From positions 248,001 through 312,000 of the forward strand of contig JAJHOH010000001.1 in assembly GCA_021651055.1 (NCBI GenBank): a stretch of 64,000 nucleotides of DNA, given 5' to 3'. Source of the stretch: Candidatus Manganitrophus morganii. GTDB lineage: Bacteria > Nitrospirota > Nitrospiria > SBBL01 > Manganitrophaceae. The position numbers and the translations under genes were made by a program. Under the pieces are notes generated by a model, which was given only the letters and a program-made list of their open reading frames with translations, was not told where the DNA came from and made no database searches. This document shows, one piece after another, positions 51,639 to 59,837 of this stretch (positions are counted from its first letter, which is position 1; each line of letters starts with the position of its first letter).

Positions 51639-52621
51639 CCGTTCTGAAGTTCCCTCACCATCTTTTCGATCTCTCCCGTCGTCAGCCGCCAGGGATTCTG
51701 ATCGCTGGAGTAGACGAATCCATCCCTCACAGGTTCCCCGCCGTTCTTTCGTTTTTCGTCCGACCACCAGGGAAAGTCGGGCTGGATCACAAAATGCTCC
51801 GGATACTCCAGGGTCCGCCTTCCATCTTCGATCGAGATCAGAAGTTCATGGAGTTTCTCGCCCGGACGGACGCCGATGATTTTAATCTTGCATTTGGGAA
51901 CGATCGCTTTGGCGATATCGACGATCGTCGCCGTGGGAATCTTCGGGACAAAAATCTCCCCTCCCTTCATTTGATCGAGCGCCTTTAAGACGAAGTCGAC
52001 CCCCTGATCGAGGGTAATCCAGAAGCGGGTCATCCTCTCATCGGTCACCGGGACGGAATCCCCTTTCTTTAGTTGCAGGAAATGGGGAACAACGCTCCCC
52101 CGGCTTCCGACGACGTTACCGTAGCGGACCACGCCGAAACGGGTGATCTTTCGACCGGCATAGGAATTCCCGGCGATGAAGAGCTTGTCCGAGCAGAGCT
52201 TGGTCGCCCCGTAGAGATTGACCGGGTTGCAAGCTTTGTCCGTGCTCAAAGCGACGATCCGCTTGATCCCGATGTCGATCGCGACGTCGATGATGTTTTG
52301 CGCGCCGATGATATTGGTTTTGATCGCTTCAAAAGGATTGTATTCCGCGGAGGGAACCTGTTTTAACGCGGCGGCGTGGATCAGGTATTCGACCCCCTCG
52401 AAAGCGCGGTAGAGACGGTCCTTATCCCGGACGTCTCCAATAAAGAAACGGAGGCAGGGATCGTCCATCATCCGCTGCATTTCGTATTGCTTGAATTCAT
52501 CTCTGCTGAAGACGATCAGCTTTTCAGGCCGGAACTTTGAAAGGACCCGCCGCACGAAACGCTTTCCAAAAGAACCGGTTCCCCCGGTGACCAAAATTGT
52601 TTTCCCGTTGAGATCGATCAT
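51635..52621 (-). CDS. pseB: UDP-N-acetylglucosamine 4,6-dehydratase (inverting)
   Basis: 328 residues, extended SDR. NADP motif GGTGSFG near 12; the region STDKACNPVNLYGATK near 120-140 holds the catalytic Thr/Asp/Lys and the YxxxK motif. It starts the pathway by making UDP-2-acetamido-2,6-dideoxy-beta-L-arabino-hexos-4-ulose. First gene of the long glycan operon running to fliW. The same N-terminus is seen in the partial gene at the left edge of the window. Confidence 0.95.
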   Translation of the reverse strand: MIDLNGKTILVTGGTGSFGKRFVRRVLSKFRPEKLIVFSRDEFKQYEMQRMMDDPCLRFFIGDVRDKDRLYRAFEGVEYLIHAAALKQVPSAEYNPFEAIKTNIIGAQNIIDVAIDIGIKRIVALSTDKACNPVNLYGATKLCSDKLFIAGNSYAGRKITRFGVVRYGNVVGSRGSVVPHFLQLKKGDSVPVTDERMTRFWITLDQGVDFVLKALDQMKGGEIFVPKIPTATIVDIAKAIVPKCKIKIIGVRPGEKLHELLISIEDGRRTLEYPEHFVIQPDFPWWSDEKRKNGGEPVRDGFVYSSDQNPWRLTTGEIEKMVRELQNG

Positions 52622-52951
52622 CGTTTGCGCCTCGCCTGAAATACCCTTTCAAGGTATGTGCAATAATCTTGCCGCTATCTCTTTCCGGGAATAGTTCAAA
52701 AAGCGGATCGCTTCCCGACCTTAAAAAAGGGAGGTGTCAATCATTTGACAGGGGGGGGCATTTTCAATGACGGGAAAAACGAGTTCCTCAGAGGAAGGAA
52801 GACGCGGAATCGAGAGAACAAATCGTTCTTCCCTTTGATTGAAGCTCCCCACAGCAAGCTGCGAGGAATGTGCCCACAGGAATGAAGCGCGAAGCGCCTC
52901 TGCTCACATCGTGAGTGAAAGCGAACCATGCGACGCGCGTGCGTGTTCACG
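52622..52951. other. Intergenic region between pseB and fliW
   Basis: 330 bases. Holds an inverted repeat TGTCAA/TTGACA (52735-52750, 4-nt gap), poly-G and GC-rich patches, and one copy of a 22-nt repeat (52928-52949). A short minus-strand frame through 52741-52971 uses none of the usual codon patterns and is not believed. A promoter for pseB must be here, but no clear -35/-10 pair was found. Confidence 0.55.
52928..52949 (+). repeat. Direct repeat, copy 1 (just after fliW)
   Basis: ATGCGACGCGCG followed by TGCGTGTTCA. The same 23-nt sequence with one extra base lies at 53741-53763. The two copies flank the fliW-csrA pair. Confidence 0.7.
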
Positions 52952-53428
52952 TTATTTTGCGCCGGCGACACCCTGCTCCGAAGCGCTCAAGACATGCGCG
53001 GGGAAAAGAGGTTCCCGATGGCTGTAGTTCAGGTCGGAAAGGACGATCTGTTTGCCCTTCCGGGTTTTGGAATTGATGACCAACGGCGCCATCAGGTTTG
53101 CGGTCAGTTTGAGCGGGTCTTCCTGCGGAATGGTTAAAATCGTCAATACCACCAGGGAGTCCGAGCTTTCGATTTCAAGCTCTTTCATCTCCTCCGGAGG
53201 GAGGGCCGGTCGATAGTCCGGCCGGAAGACCAGCGGATCGATCACCACAAAGGCCAACTCAGAATCTTCCACCGCCTGGAGCCAAAAAAAAGGGTGGCCC
53301 TTGTCATTATTGACCAACGTATACTGCTTGACCGTTCGGAAACCGGGGATCCCTTCCGGGAAAGTGAGCAGCCGCTCGGGATCGATCGACACCGGTCCCA
53401 ATTTTGCGCTCTGAATCACGGTGTTCAC
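52952..53428 (-). CDS. fliW: Flagellar assembly factor FliW (copy next to csrA)
   Basis: 158 residues with a GTG start overlapping the csrA stop (GTGA), so fliW and csrA are translationally coupled, the usual order in many bacteria. Family motifs: LTFPEGIPGFRTVKQY near 20-35, WLQAVEDSELAFVV near 50 and NYSHREPL near 140. The last 13 residues are not conserved with the other FliW and run up to a repeat element. This is the canonical antagonist of CsrA; the other copy lies beside fliC. Confidence 0.93.
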   Translation of the reverse strand: MNTVIQSAKLGPVSIDPERLLTFPEGIPGFRTVKQYTLVNNDKGHPFFWLQAVEDSELAFVVIDPLVFRPDYRPALPPEEMKELEIESSDSLVVLTILTIPQEDPLKLTANLMAPLVINSKTRKGKQIVLSDLNYSHREPLFPAHVLSASEQGVAGAK

Positions 53429-53682
53429 GGTTTGGATCCTTTCCCTTTCCCCGGCGGAGGAACCCCCTTGCTCAAAATATCTTTCAGCTGCTTCGGATCG
53501 ACGCCGGCCGCTTTTTTGTTCTCAAGCATGATTTTGGCCAAGACCTCTTCCCGGTAGATCTTGATGCCGGCCGGCGCTTCAATGCCGAGCCGGACCTGAT
53601 TTCCATGGACTTCGATCACCACCACCCGGATCTGATCCCCGATGATGATTCCCTCTCCCGACTTCCGTGTCAGGACCAGCAT
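53425..53682 (-). CDS. csrA: Carbon storage regulator CsrA
   Basis: 85 residues. Begins MLVLTRKSGEGIIIGD and contains IRLGI-like VRLGIEAPAGIKIYREEV, the RNA-binding beta strands and Arg (about 44). The C-terminal tail (from 60, with KGKGSKP) is longer than in E. coli CsrA and is probably flexible; extended C-termini occur in FliW-regulated CsrA proteins. It represses translation by binding GGA in mRNA leaders such as that of fliC. Confidence 0.96.
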   Translation of the reverse strand: MLVLTRKSGEGIIIGDQIRVVVIEVHGNQVRLGIEAPAGIKIYREEVLAKIMLENKKAAGVDPKQLKDILSKGVPPPGKGKGSKP

Positions 53683-53706
53683 CCGACCTGCCTTTCTTTA
53701 AATGGT

Positions 53707-53732
53707 GTAGGGGCGTATTGCAATACCCCTAC
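53707..53732. repeat. REP-like palindrome upstream of csrA
   Basis: Arms GTAGGGG and CCCCTAC enclose GTATTGCAATAC, itself palindromic. The outer arms equal those of the paired element at 21624-21690. It lies between flgL and csrA and could end the upstream transcript. Confidence 0.6.
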
Positions 53733-53740
53733 CAGCGGAA

Positions 53741-53763
53741 ATGCGACGCGCGATGCGTGTTCA
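53741..53763 (+). repeat. Direct repeat, copy 2 (between flgL and csrA)
   Basis: ATGCGACGCGCGATGCGTGTTC plus A; identical to 52928-52949 apart from one inserted base. Same orientation as copy 1. Confidence 0.7.
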
Positions 53764-53786
53764 TTCCGACGCCCCGACCCTCTTCG

Positions 53787-55007
53787 TTATCGAAGGAAAT
53801 CAAGGAGCGAGTTTTGAATCAACCGGGCCGCCGTGGCCCGGGTGGCTTCCAAGGCGACCTGCTGAAGCGAAAAATCCGAAATCGCCTGCGTAAGATCGAT
53901 ATTTTCAAGATCGGACTTGAACCGGGTGATCGAGAGCTTGAAATCCTCGAGCACCGTTTTGGTCGCATCCATCCGATTGAGTCGAGCGCCCAACAAAGCG
54001 CGTTCACCGATCACCTGCTCCTGCGCCGCGCTGATATTGGTGAGTGCCGCTTGGATTCCGGCGGTGTCATTCGTCTCCAAAGCCGCCTGTAGCCCCCCCA
54101 CCGCCGAAAAGAGATCGACCCCTCCCGTCACGCCAACCCCTTTAAAGAGCCGGTCTCCGGGGAGGTTCATGATCACCGGTGTATTGGGGCCGATCAGAAA
54201 AGAGATTTCTCCCGAGTCGCCCATATAGGTTCCCGACGGCTGGTTCGTTCCCGCGGCCAATCCCAAATCGGCCAGCACGGTCCCTGCCGTGGGGACGGCG
54301 GCGGAAGTGCCTCCTTCCGAATTCGAGGTGATCACCAAATGGTCGGTATCGAAGGTGACGGTGGCCGAAGCCCCGGCTGCCTGAAAGGTCGGATCCGCGT
54401 TGATTGCGGTTTGGACCATCCCGGCCAACGCCGTCCCTGTCGCATAACTTCCGGCCGGCAGGGTGAGGGTGGAGGAGATCCCGTCCAATGAAAGGGTCAA
54501 CTGATCATTCACCGCCGCCGTGACGGTCACCGGCAAGGTCACCGCCGTTCCAAGATAGCGCCCCTGCTCGAGGAACGGGAGGGTCCTGGTCTGATTTCCC
54601 GCAAAAATGTATCGGCCCTCGACGGAACGGTTTCCCATCGCAATCAGTTGATTGAAAATCTCCCGCACCTCATTCGCCGCGTTGGTCCGGTCGGTCGAAG
54701 AATAGGAATCGTTCGCCAACTGCAGCGCCAGTTCGTGGGCCCGCTGCAGTTGATCCCCCACATCCTGTAACGTCGATTCGGTGCTGGTCAGATACGTCTC
54801 GCCGCGATCGATGTTCTGCAAATACTGTTCGGTCGTCGCAAGCGTTTTCCCATAGTTCAGAACCAACGGTTGACCGATCGGATCATCCGAAGGTCGATTG
54901 ATCTTCTTCCCGGAAGCAACCTGCTCCTGAATGTGAAGAAGCGATCCGGTCTGCCGCTGCAAGTGCACCATCATCGATTGAAAGAGCATTTGATCCGATA
55001 CACGCAT
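53787..55007 (-). CDS. flgL: Flagellar hook-associated protein 3
   Basis: 406 residues. Flagellin-like N-terminus (RVSDQMLFQSMMVHLQRQTGSLLHIQEQVASGKKINRPSDDP) and C-terminal helices (LTQAISDFSLQQVALEATRATAARLIQNSLLDFL) are kept; the middle is a Thr/Ala/Gly-rich variable domain. FlgL joins the hook to the filament. It follows flgK by 17 nt. Confidence 0.95.
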   Translation of the reverse strand: MRVSDQMLFQSMMVHLQRQTGSLLHIQEQVASGKKINRPSDDPIGQPLVLNYGKTLATTEQYLQNIDRGETYLTSTESTLQDVGDQLQRAHELALQLANDSYSSTDRTNAANEVREIFNQLIAMGNRSVEGRYIFAGNQTRTLPFLEQGRYLGTAVTLPVTVTAAVNDQLTLSLDGISSTLTLPAGSYATGTALAGMVQTAINADPTFQAAGASATVTFDTDHLVITSNSEGGTSAAVPTAGTVLADLGLAAGTNQPSGTYMGDSGEISFLIGPNTPVIMNLPGDRLFKGVGVTGGVDLFSAVGGLQAALETNDTAGIQAALTNISAAQEQVIGERALLGARLNRMDATKTVLEDFKLSITRFKSDLENIDLTQAISDFSLQQVALEATRATAARLIQNSLLDFLR

Positions 55008-55024
55008 CTACTTTCTCTCTTTTT

Positions 55025-56671
55025 TTATCGCTTTATGGCCAAAATCGTTTGTAACAGTTCGTCCGCGACGGAGATCAACCGCGCCGATGCTTCAAAGGCC
55101 CGCTGGAACTTGATTAAATTGGCCGTCTCTTCATCAAGAGAAACGCCGGAAATCTCTTCCCGTTGATGGATGAGGTTCTGATCGATCACTTGTTCGGCAA
55201 GAAGAGACCGCTGGGCCAACCGCGACCTCGATCCGACTTCCCCGACATATTGGCTATAGAAACTCTGAAACGTCGCGTCTCCAAGCCCCGTCACCTCTTT
55301 CTCCTGTAGTTGCGCGAGGAGAAGGGCATTGCTGTTGTCTCCCGGCACGCCGGCTGCCGTAGAGGATGCGGCAATTTCATTCGGATCGATCGCGGAAAGA
55401 GCGATGGAACCCGACATCCCCCGATGGACGCTGATCTCAAAGGTATCTCCATTCGCCGGCGCCCCGCTCATGGCAATTTGAATCCCCTCGAACGCGACCG
55501 TCGTCGGGTCGACATAAGCGGCGGTGGCGGAGCTCCCTGTCCTGAGGTTCTGAATCGTATAATTCGCCCCGGCGAAGGTCAGCTGATAGGCGTCCAATGT
55601 CAGAAGGGAAGGATCATTCACCGTCGCGGCAATTGTCCCCGATCCGGTATTGCCGCTCAATCCCGTCACGGTCGGCGCCAGAGGAGAGAAGAAATCATTT
55701 CCGGTGGAACCGTCGAGACCGTAGCCGGCCCGGTGCTGCTGGTTCACCTCATTGACGATCGCGGCCGCCATTTGGTCAAGCTGATTGATATATCCGGGAA
55801 GAAGCGTATCCCGGAGATCAACCAATCCTTTGAGGCGGCCGTTTTCGATAAAGGAGGTGATGTCGGTGATCGTGCCGGTTCCCGGGTCATACCCCACGTC
55901 GGCGAACCCGGCGTTGTCTTGGTTCACCACCCCCCGAAGCGTAAACGACGCCGTCGATTCGACCAAGAGCTTTCCTCCGATGAGAATCGAGACCTCTCCG
56001 AGGTCGTTTTCAAACGAGGAGAAATTGATCTTTTCGGCAAGATCCTGTAAAAGACGCTCCCGCTGATCGCGCAGATCATTCGCATTTTGTCCTGAAATCG
56101 TCACTTGAGCAATCTGGCCGTTTAAATCGGCAACTTGCTCCGCGAGCGTATTGACCTCTCCAAGCACCCCCTCGACCTCGGTGTTGAGATCCTTTCGTAT
56201 CTGCTGTAGCTGATCGTTCATCTGCGTAAAGTTCGCTGAGAGGGTCCTCGCTTGCTCCATCAGGGAGACCCGTTCAGGAAGTCCCTGCGGATTGTTGGCA
56301 AGATCATGAAACGCCGCAAAAAACTCCGACAAGGACTGATGGAGGCCGACACCGTCAGAATCATTAAACACCGCCTCCACCCGCCCGAGCGCTCCCCGCT
56401 CGACTCCAAAACGACCCAGATTCGATTTCTGCGCCGTCAATTGATCCTGAATGAATTTATCAAAAACGCGTCGAACCTCGCTAATCTGGACACCGGTTCC
56501 CAACTGTCCGGGAGCGCTGTCCATCGGCGTCGTTGACGAAAAAATCGCTTGCTGTCTAGTATACCCGGGGGTGTTCACGTTGGCGATATTCTGGGACGTG
56601 ACGGAGAGGGCCCGCTGATTGGCGAAGAGGGCCAGCCTTCCGATGTTGAAAATCCCGAAGATACTCGACAT
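55025..56671 (-). CDS. flgK: Flagellar hook-associated protein 1
   Basis: 548 residues. N-terminal rod/hook motif with LALFANQRALSVTSQNIANVNTPGY (about 11-35) and C-terminal helix LDEETANLIKFQRAFEASARLISVADELLQTIL; the middle is a long variable domain. Normal length for FlgK. It starts 3 nt after the flgN stop, so the two are coupled. Confidence 0.96.
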   Translation of the reverse strand: MSSIFGIFNIGRLALFANQRALSVTSQNIANVNTPGYTRQQAIFSSTTPMDSAPGQLGTGVQISEVRRVFDKFIQDQLTAQKSNLGRFGVERGALGRVEAVFNDSDGVGLHQSLSEFFAAFHDLANNPQGLPERVSLMEQARTLSANFTQMNDQLQQIRKDLNTEVEGVLGEVNTLAEQVADLNGQIAQVTISGQNANDLRDQRERLLQDLAEKINFSSFENDLGEVSILIGGKLLVESTASFTLRGVVNQDNAGFADVGYDPGTGTITDITSFIENGRLKGLVDLRDTLLPGYINQLDQMAAAIVNEVNQQHRAGYGLDGSTGNDFFSPLAPTVTGLSGNTGSGTIAATVNDPSLLTLDAYQLTFAGANYTIQNLRTGSSATAAYVDPTTVAFEGIQIAMSGAPANGDTFEISVHRGMSGSIALSAIDPNEIAASSTAAGVPGDNSNALLLAQLQEKEVTGLGDATFQSFYSQYVGEVGSRSRLAQRSLLAEQVIDQNLIHQREEISGVSLDEETANLIKFQRAFEASARLISVADELLQTILAIKR

Positions 56672-56674
56672 GTC

Positions 56675-57277
56675 CTATCCTTGGCTGATCGCCCTTCCCC
56701 CCGATGGAAAATGCTGAAGCGCTCCATTCGGTTGGTAGATCGGATCGGTGGACGAAAGGTGCCGCAAAAGGCCGACCAGCGCCGTGATCCGTTCCTGGAT
56801 TCGGTCAATTAAAAGTCCGTTGATCTGATTGAGTTCCTGAATGCTGGCGGTCAACGCCTCGAGCCGGGTATGGCAATCAGTCAGTCGTCCCCGGAAAGGC
56901 TCGGGGACCCGCTGAGCCAGCTGTTTGAGCGTGAATGGCCTATCTTCTCCCCCCCATTGTCGGGCCATCGGGGCGATCTCCGCTTGGCGCCGTTGCTCCA
57001 ATCCGCGGAGACGGCTCAGAAGGTTTTCTTTTTCCTGAAGACAGTGGAGAAGATCGTCGAGCTCTCCACCGATCATCAGCTTCTTCTCGCGCTGAAGGAG
57101 AGAGAGCATTTCCTGTTGAACGAGGATCATCTCCTCCAGGGTCGAAACGAGCGATATCAATAGTGCATCCGGGACGGTCAGGGTTTCGGGGGGGGGAAGC
57201 GCCGATGGCAGGGGACGGGACGCGGAATAATCGATGTGTTGCTCTTCACGCTTCATTCCGAATTCAACGTCCCGCAT
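56675..57277 (-). CDS. flgN: Flagellar export chaperone FlgN
   Basis: 200 residues from ATG 57277 (GGGGG about 8 nt upstream); the upstream open frame lies inside flgM. The helical FlgN core is visible at about 40-160 (LISLVSTLEEMILVQQEMLSLLQREKKLMIGG), with the conserved heptad-like region and the LIQRIQERI-type helix near 155. The extra N-terminal 35 residues are not typical. It escorts FlgK and FlgL to the export gate. Confidence 0.85.
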   Translation of the reverse strand: MRDVEFGMKREEQHIDYSASRPLPSALPPPETLTVPDALLISLVSTLEEMILVQQEMLSLLQREKKLMIGGELDDLLHCLQEKENLLSRLRGLEQRRQAEIAPMARQWGGEDRPFTLKQLAQRVPEPFRGRLTDCHTRLEALTASIQELNQINGLLIDRIQERITALVGLLRHLSSTDPIYQPNGALQHFPSGGRAISQG

Positions 57278-57296
57278 TGATGAACCCCCTTCGAAC

Positions 57297-57608
57297 TTAT
57301 AGAACCGCATCCAGCAGTGTCGATCGAACCAGCTTTTCCGCGATCTCTTCGCTTTGTGGATGGTAGGTCCCCGCCTCAATTTCCTGCTGAAGGGCCGCCA
57401 CCCGCTCGGATCGGACTTCCGGGAGGGATGCAATCACCTGATTGAGCTGCTGGTACTCTTTGGCCTCGCCGGAGATCTCGACGCGGTCTGTCGGAGCGGC
57501 CTCCCCCTTCTGATCGGAGGAACGGACAGGGCCTTTCTGATCGGTCTTCTTGACGCCGAAAAGAACGGTTTCCAGAAGGCGGGTTCGGTCATCTCCAGGT
57601 ATCTGCAT
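57297..57608 (-). CDS. flgM: Anti-sigma-28 factor FlgM
   Basis: 103 residues. The conserved start of the family core DRVEISGEAKEYQQL lies near 42-56, followed by two C-terminal helices (SERVAALQQEIEAGTYHPQSEEIAEKLVRSTLLDAVL) that bind sigma-28. FlgM holds FliA inactive until the hook is complete and FlgM is exported. A sigma-28 promoter lies upstream, giving the usual feedback loop. It overlaps neither flgN nor flgJ. Confidence 0.92.
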   Translation of the reverse strand: MQIPGDDRTRLLETVLFGVKKTDQKGPVRSSDQKGEAAPTDRVEISGEAKEYQQLNQVIASLPEVRSERVAALQQEIEAGTYHPQSEEIAEKLVRSTLLDAVL

Positions 57609-57652
57609 TTTTTTCTCCTCTTAAGCCGTCGTAAGGGTGCTTATTACCTCAC

Positions 57653-57679
57653 TTATCGGTCTAATCCCTTAAAACTTGA
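57653..57679 (-). promoter_or_regulatory. Sigma-28 (FliA) promoter of flgM
   Basis: TCAAGTTT at 57672-57679, 11-nt spacer, ACCGATAA at 57653-57660. It overlaps the last codons of flgJ and starts transcription about 38 nt before the flgM ATG. The -10 box is identical to that of fliC. Confidence 0.85.
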
Positions 57680-57979
57680 GGATTGATCCGCCAATTTTTT
57701 GACGAGGAGCTTCGCCAGCCCAATACCCTCACTCTGCGCCATTTTCGTTGCCATGGTTTCGTCGAGCAACGATTCGTAGATCTCTTTCCCCGGTCCCGAC
57801 CCGAGGAACCCTCCCGCCGGCACGGTCTTTCGCATCTCTTTGAGCAGAGAGAAGATGAAATAGGCCTCAAACGCCTCGGCCGCCTTCTTGATCTCTTCCG
57901 GGTTGCTTGTGGCCTGCTCCAGCGCCTTCAACGGATTGGCTCCCGTCCCGCCGATTCCCGAAAGCCCGCCCCCTTCCAT
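57653..57979 (-). CDS. flgJ: Rod-binding protein FlgJ, N-terminal domain only
   Basis: 108 residues carrying the rod-capping domain (AAEAFEAYFIFSLLKEMRKTVP near 35-55, then ESLLDETMATKMAQSEGIGLAKLLVKKL). The C-terminal muramidase domain of enterobacterial FlgJ is absent, as in many non-enteric bacteria, so peptidoglycan must be opened by a separate enzyme. Its ATG overlaps the stop of flgI. Confidence 0.9.
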   Translation of the reverse strand: MEGGGLSGIGGTGANPLKALEQATSNPEEIKKAAEAFEAYFIFSLLKEMRKTVPAGGFLGSGPGKEIYESLLDETMATKMAQSEGIGLAKLLVKKLADQSSSFKGLDR

Positions 57980-59127
57980 TAGAGAATCTCCAATTCGGCT
58001 TGAAGGGCCCCGGCCGCCTTGATCGCCTGGAGAATGGCGATCAAGTCGCGCGGCGTCACGCCGATCGCGTTTAAACCGCGAACCACCTCGCCGATCGTCG
58101 CCCCCCTCAGCATCAGGATCTGCGCATCTTCTTCCCGAACCTCGGTTTGCCGTTGCGGGACAACGACTGTTTCCGATCCTTCCGGAGCGAAGGGAGGGGG
58201 CTGAGAGACCTGAAAGTCGGTCTTCACCCGGATCGTCAGATTGCCGTGGGAAACGGCGACCTCGGAAATCCGCACCTGATCCCCCATGACAATGGTCCCG
58301 GTCCGCTCGTTGACGACGACCCGCGCCGGCAGGTCGACCGTCACTTCCAGACTTTCGATCGCAGCCAACAACTCGACCAGCCGTCCTTTGTAGAAGTCGG
58401 GAACCTGAAGGGTGATCGTTCCTGAATCAACCGCACTCGCAACCGATTCTCCTCCCAACTGTGCATTAATCGCCTGGGAAATCCGGAGGGCCGTGGTGAA
58501 ATCTTGCTGGCGCAGGAGAAGATTGAATCGCTCTTTATGCAAGAAAGGGAATCCGACCTCCTTTTCCACCTGGGCCCCTTCGGCCACCCTCCCGGCGGTC
58601 GGGTGATTCTTTTGGACTGAATCGCCCTCTTTCCCGCCGATGAACCCGCCGATCGAAATCGGTCCCTGGGCCACGGCATAAACCTGTTGATCGGCCCCCT
58701 TCAAAGGAGTTAACAAAAGGGTGCCCCCCTGCAAGCTCGTGGCGTCGCCCAAAGAGGAGACGACAACATCGATCCGGCTCCCCGTCTTAACGAACGGAGG
58801 GAGCTTGGCGGTCACCATCACCGCCGCCACATTCTTCACCTTCACCGCGCTCGGCTCGACCGCGATCCCCATCTTCTTCAACATACTGGAGAGGGTTTGA
58901 ACCGTAAAGGTCGTCCCGGTCTTATCGCCGGTTCCGTTCAATCCGATCACCAGCCCATACCCGATGAGCGAATTCTCCCGCACCCCTTCCACCGCGGCGA
59001 TATCCTTGATCCGAACCGCCTCCGCGTCGATCGGGAGGACGGAAAAAAAGATCCCGACGAGGAGAACCAATCCCTTTTGGATTCGCTTGCGATCTTCACT
59101 CCGCATTCCGCACCCCGCATTTCGCAT
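57979..59127 (-). CDS. flgI: Flagellar P-ring protein FlgI
   Basis: 382 residues, periplasmic P-ring subunit with a signal peptide ending near DAEA. Conserved VRIKDIAAVEGVRENSLIGYGLVIGLNGTGDKT follows, and the end is LQAIKAAGALQAELEIL. ATG 59127 lies directly after the flgH stop, but the first codons are made of an ATGCGG-type repeat, so the real start may be ATG 59106, after GGGGTGCGG. Confidence 0.93.
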   Translation of the reverse strand: MRNAGCGMRSEDRKRIQKGLVLLVGIFFSVLPIDAEAVRIKDIAAVEGVRENSLIGYGLVIGLNGTGDKTGTTFTVQTLSSMLKKMGIAVEPSAVKVKNVAAVMVTAKLPPFVKTGSRIDVVVSSLGDATSLQGGTLLLTPLKGADQQVYAVAQGPISIGGFIGGKEGDSVQKNHPTAGRVAEGAQVEKEVGFPFLHKERFNLLLRQQDFTTALRISQAINAQLGGESVASAVDSGTITLQVPDFYKGRLVELLAAIESLEVTVDLPARVVVNERTGTIVMGDQVRISEVAVSHGNLTIRVKTDFQVSQPPPFAPEGSETVVVPQRQTEVREEDAQILMLRGATIGEVVRGLNAIGVTPRDLIAILQAIKAAGALQAELEIL

Positions 59128-59823
59128 TTAGAAGGGCCATATCCAATCGAGAATCCGGATCAGCCACCCCGGCCGTTGTTTATCGTTGATGACGCCACGG
59201 CCGGTGTATTCGATTTTTGCGTCGGCGATAAAGGTCGACAGAATCGTGTTCCTCGGACCGATATCCTCGGGACGGATCACCCCGGCGAGAGAGATCAATT
59301 CTTTTTCGCTGTTGATGAGGACCTCCCGCTTCCCTTCGATCACCATATTCCCGTTCGGGAAAACGGCTGTCACCACGGCGGTGATATCGGCGGTTAAGGC
59401 TCCGCTGCGGCTGGTTGATCCCGAACCGTCAAAATCATCCGAAAAGGTGGCATCCGCCTGGAGTTTTTGAGTGGTATTCGTCGGAATCCCCAAAAAAGCG
59501 CTCGTGCTGGCGCCGATCGTTGAAGAGCGGCCCGACGTGGTCTGGGCATCCTTCGATCCTCTGGCATTCTCGACAATCCGCACCGTGACGATATCGCCGA
59601 CATGGCTTGCCTTTGTATCTTGGAAGAAAAAGGTCCGCGATTGATCGGCGGTCCAGAGAGAGCCCTCCGGCTGATGGAGTTCCGTGGGTTGAAGGTAGGC
59701 GGGGGGAAGGCTTTCTTCCGGCTTCATTTCCCTCGGAACCGCCGCACAGCCGGCAAAAAAAGCGAAAACCACGAGAAGCAACCGGACGGCCATTTTCCGA
59801 CTTAAAATTTCTCTATCTGTCAT
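59128..59823 (-). CDS. flgH: Flagellar L-ring lipoprotein FlgH
   Basis: 231 residues. Lipobox FFAGC (Cys about 26) after a hydrophobic signal. The body has SLWTADQSRTFFFQDTKASHVGDIVTVRIVENA near 55-88 and ends with GVINDKQRPGWLIRILDWIWPF, a typical L-ring C-terminus. AAGGGG precedes ATG 59823; a start at 59793 is possible. Presence of an L ring confirms an outer membrane. Confidence 0.94.
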   Translation of the reverse strand: MTDREILSRKMAVRLLLVVFAFFAGCAAVPREMKPEESLPPAYLQPTELHQPEGSLWTADQSRTFFFQDTKASHVGDIVTVRIVENARGSKDAQTTSGRSSTIGASTSAFLGIPTNTTQKLQADATFSDDFDGSGSTSRSGALTADITAVVTAVFPNGNMVIEGKREVLINSEKELISLAGVIRPEDIGPRNTILSTFIADAKIEYTGRGVINDKQRPGWLIRILDWIWPF

Positions 59824-59837
59824 TTCCCATTTCCCCT

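Noticed and set aside
52741-52971. 76-codon minus-strand frame after fliW
   Set aside because: It overlaps the fliW end and a repeat, has no ribosome-binding site and reads as unstructured basic sequence.
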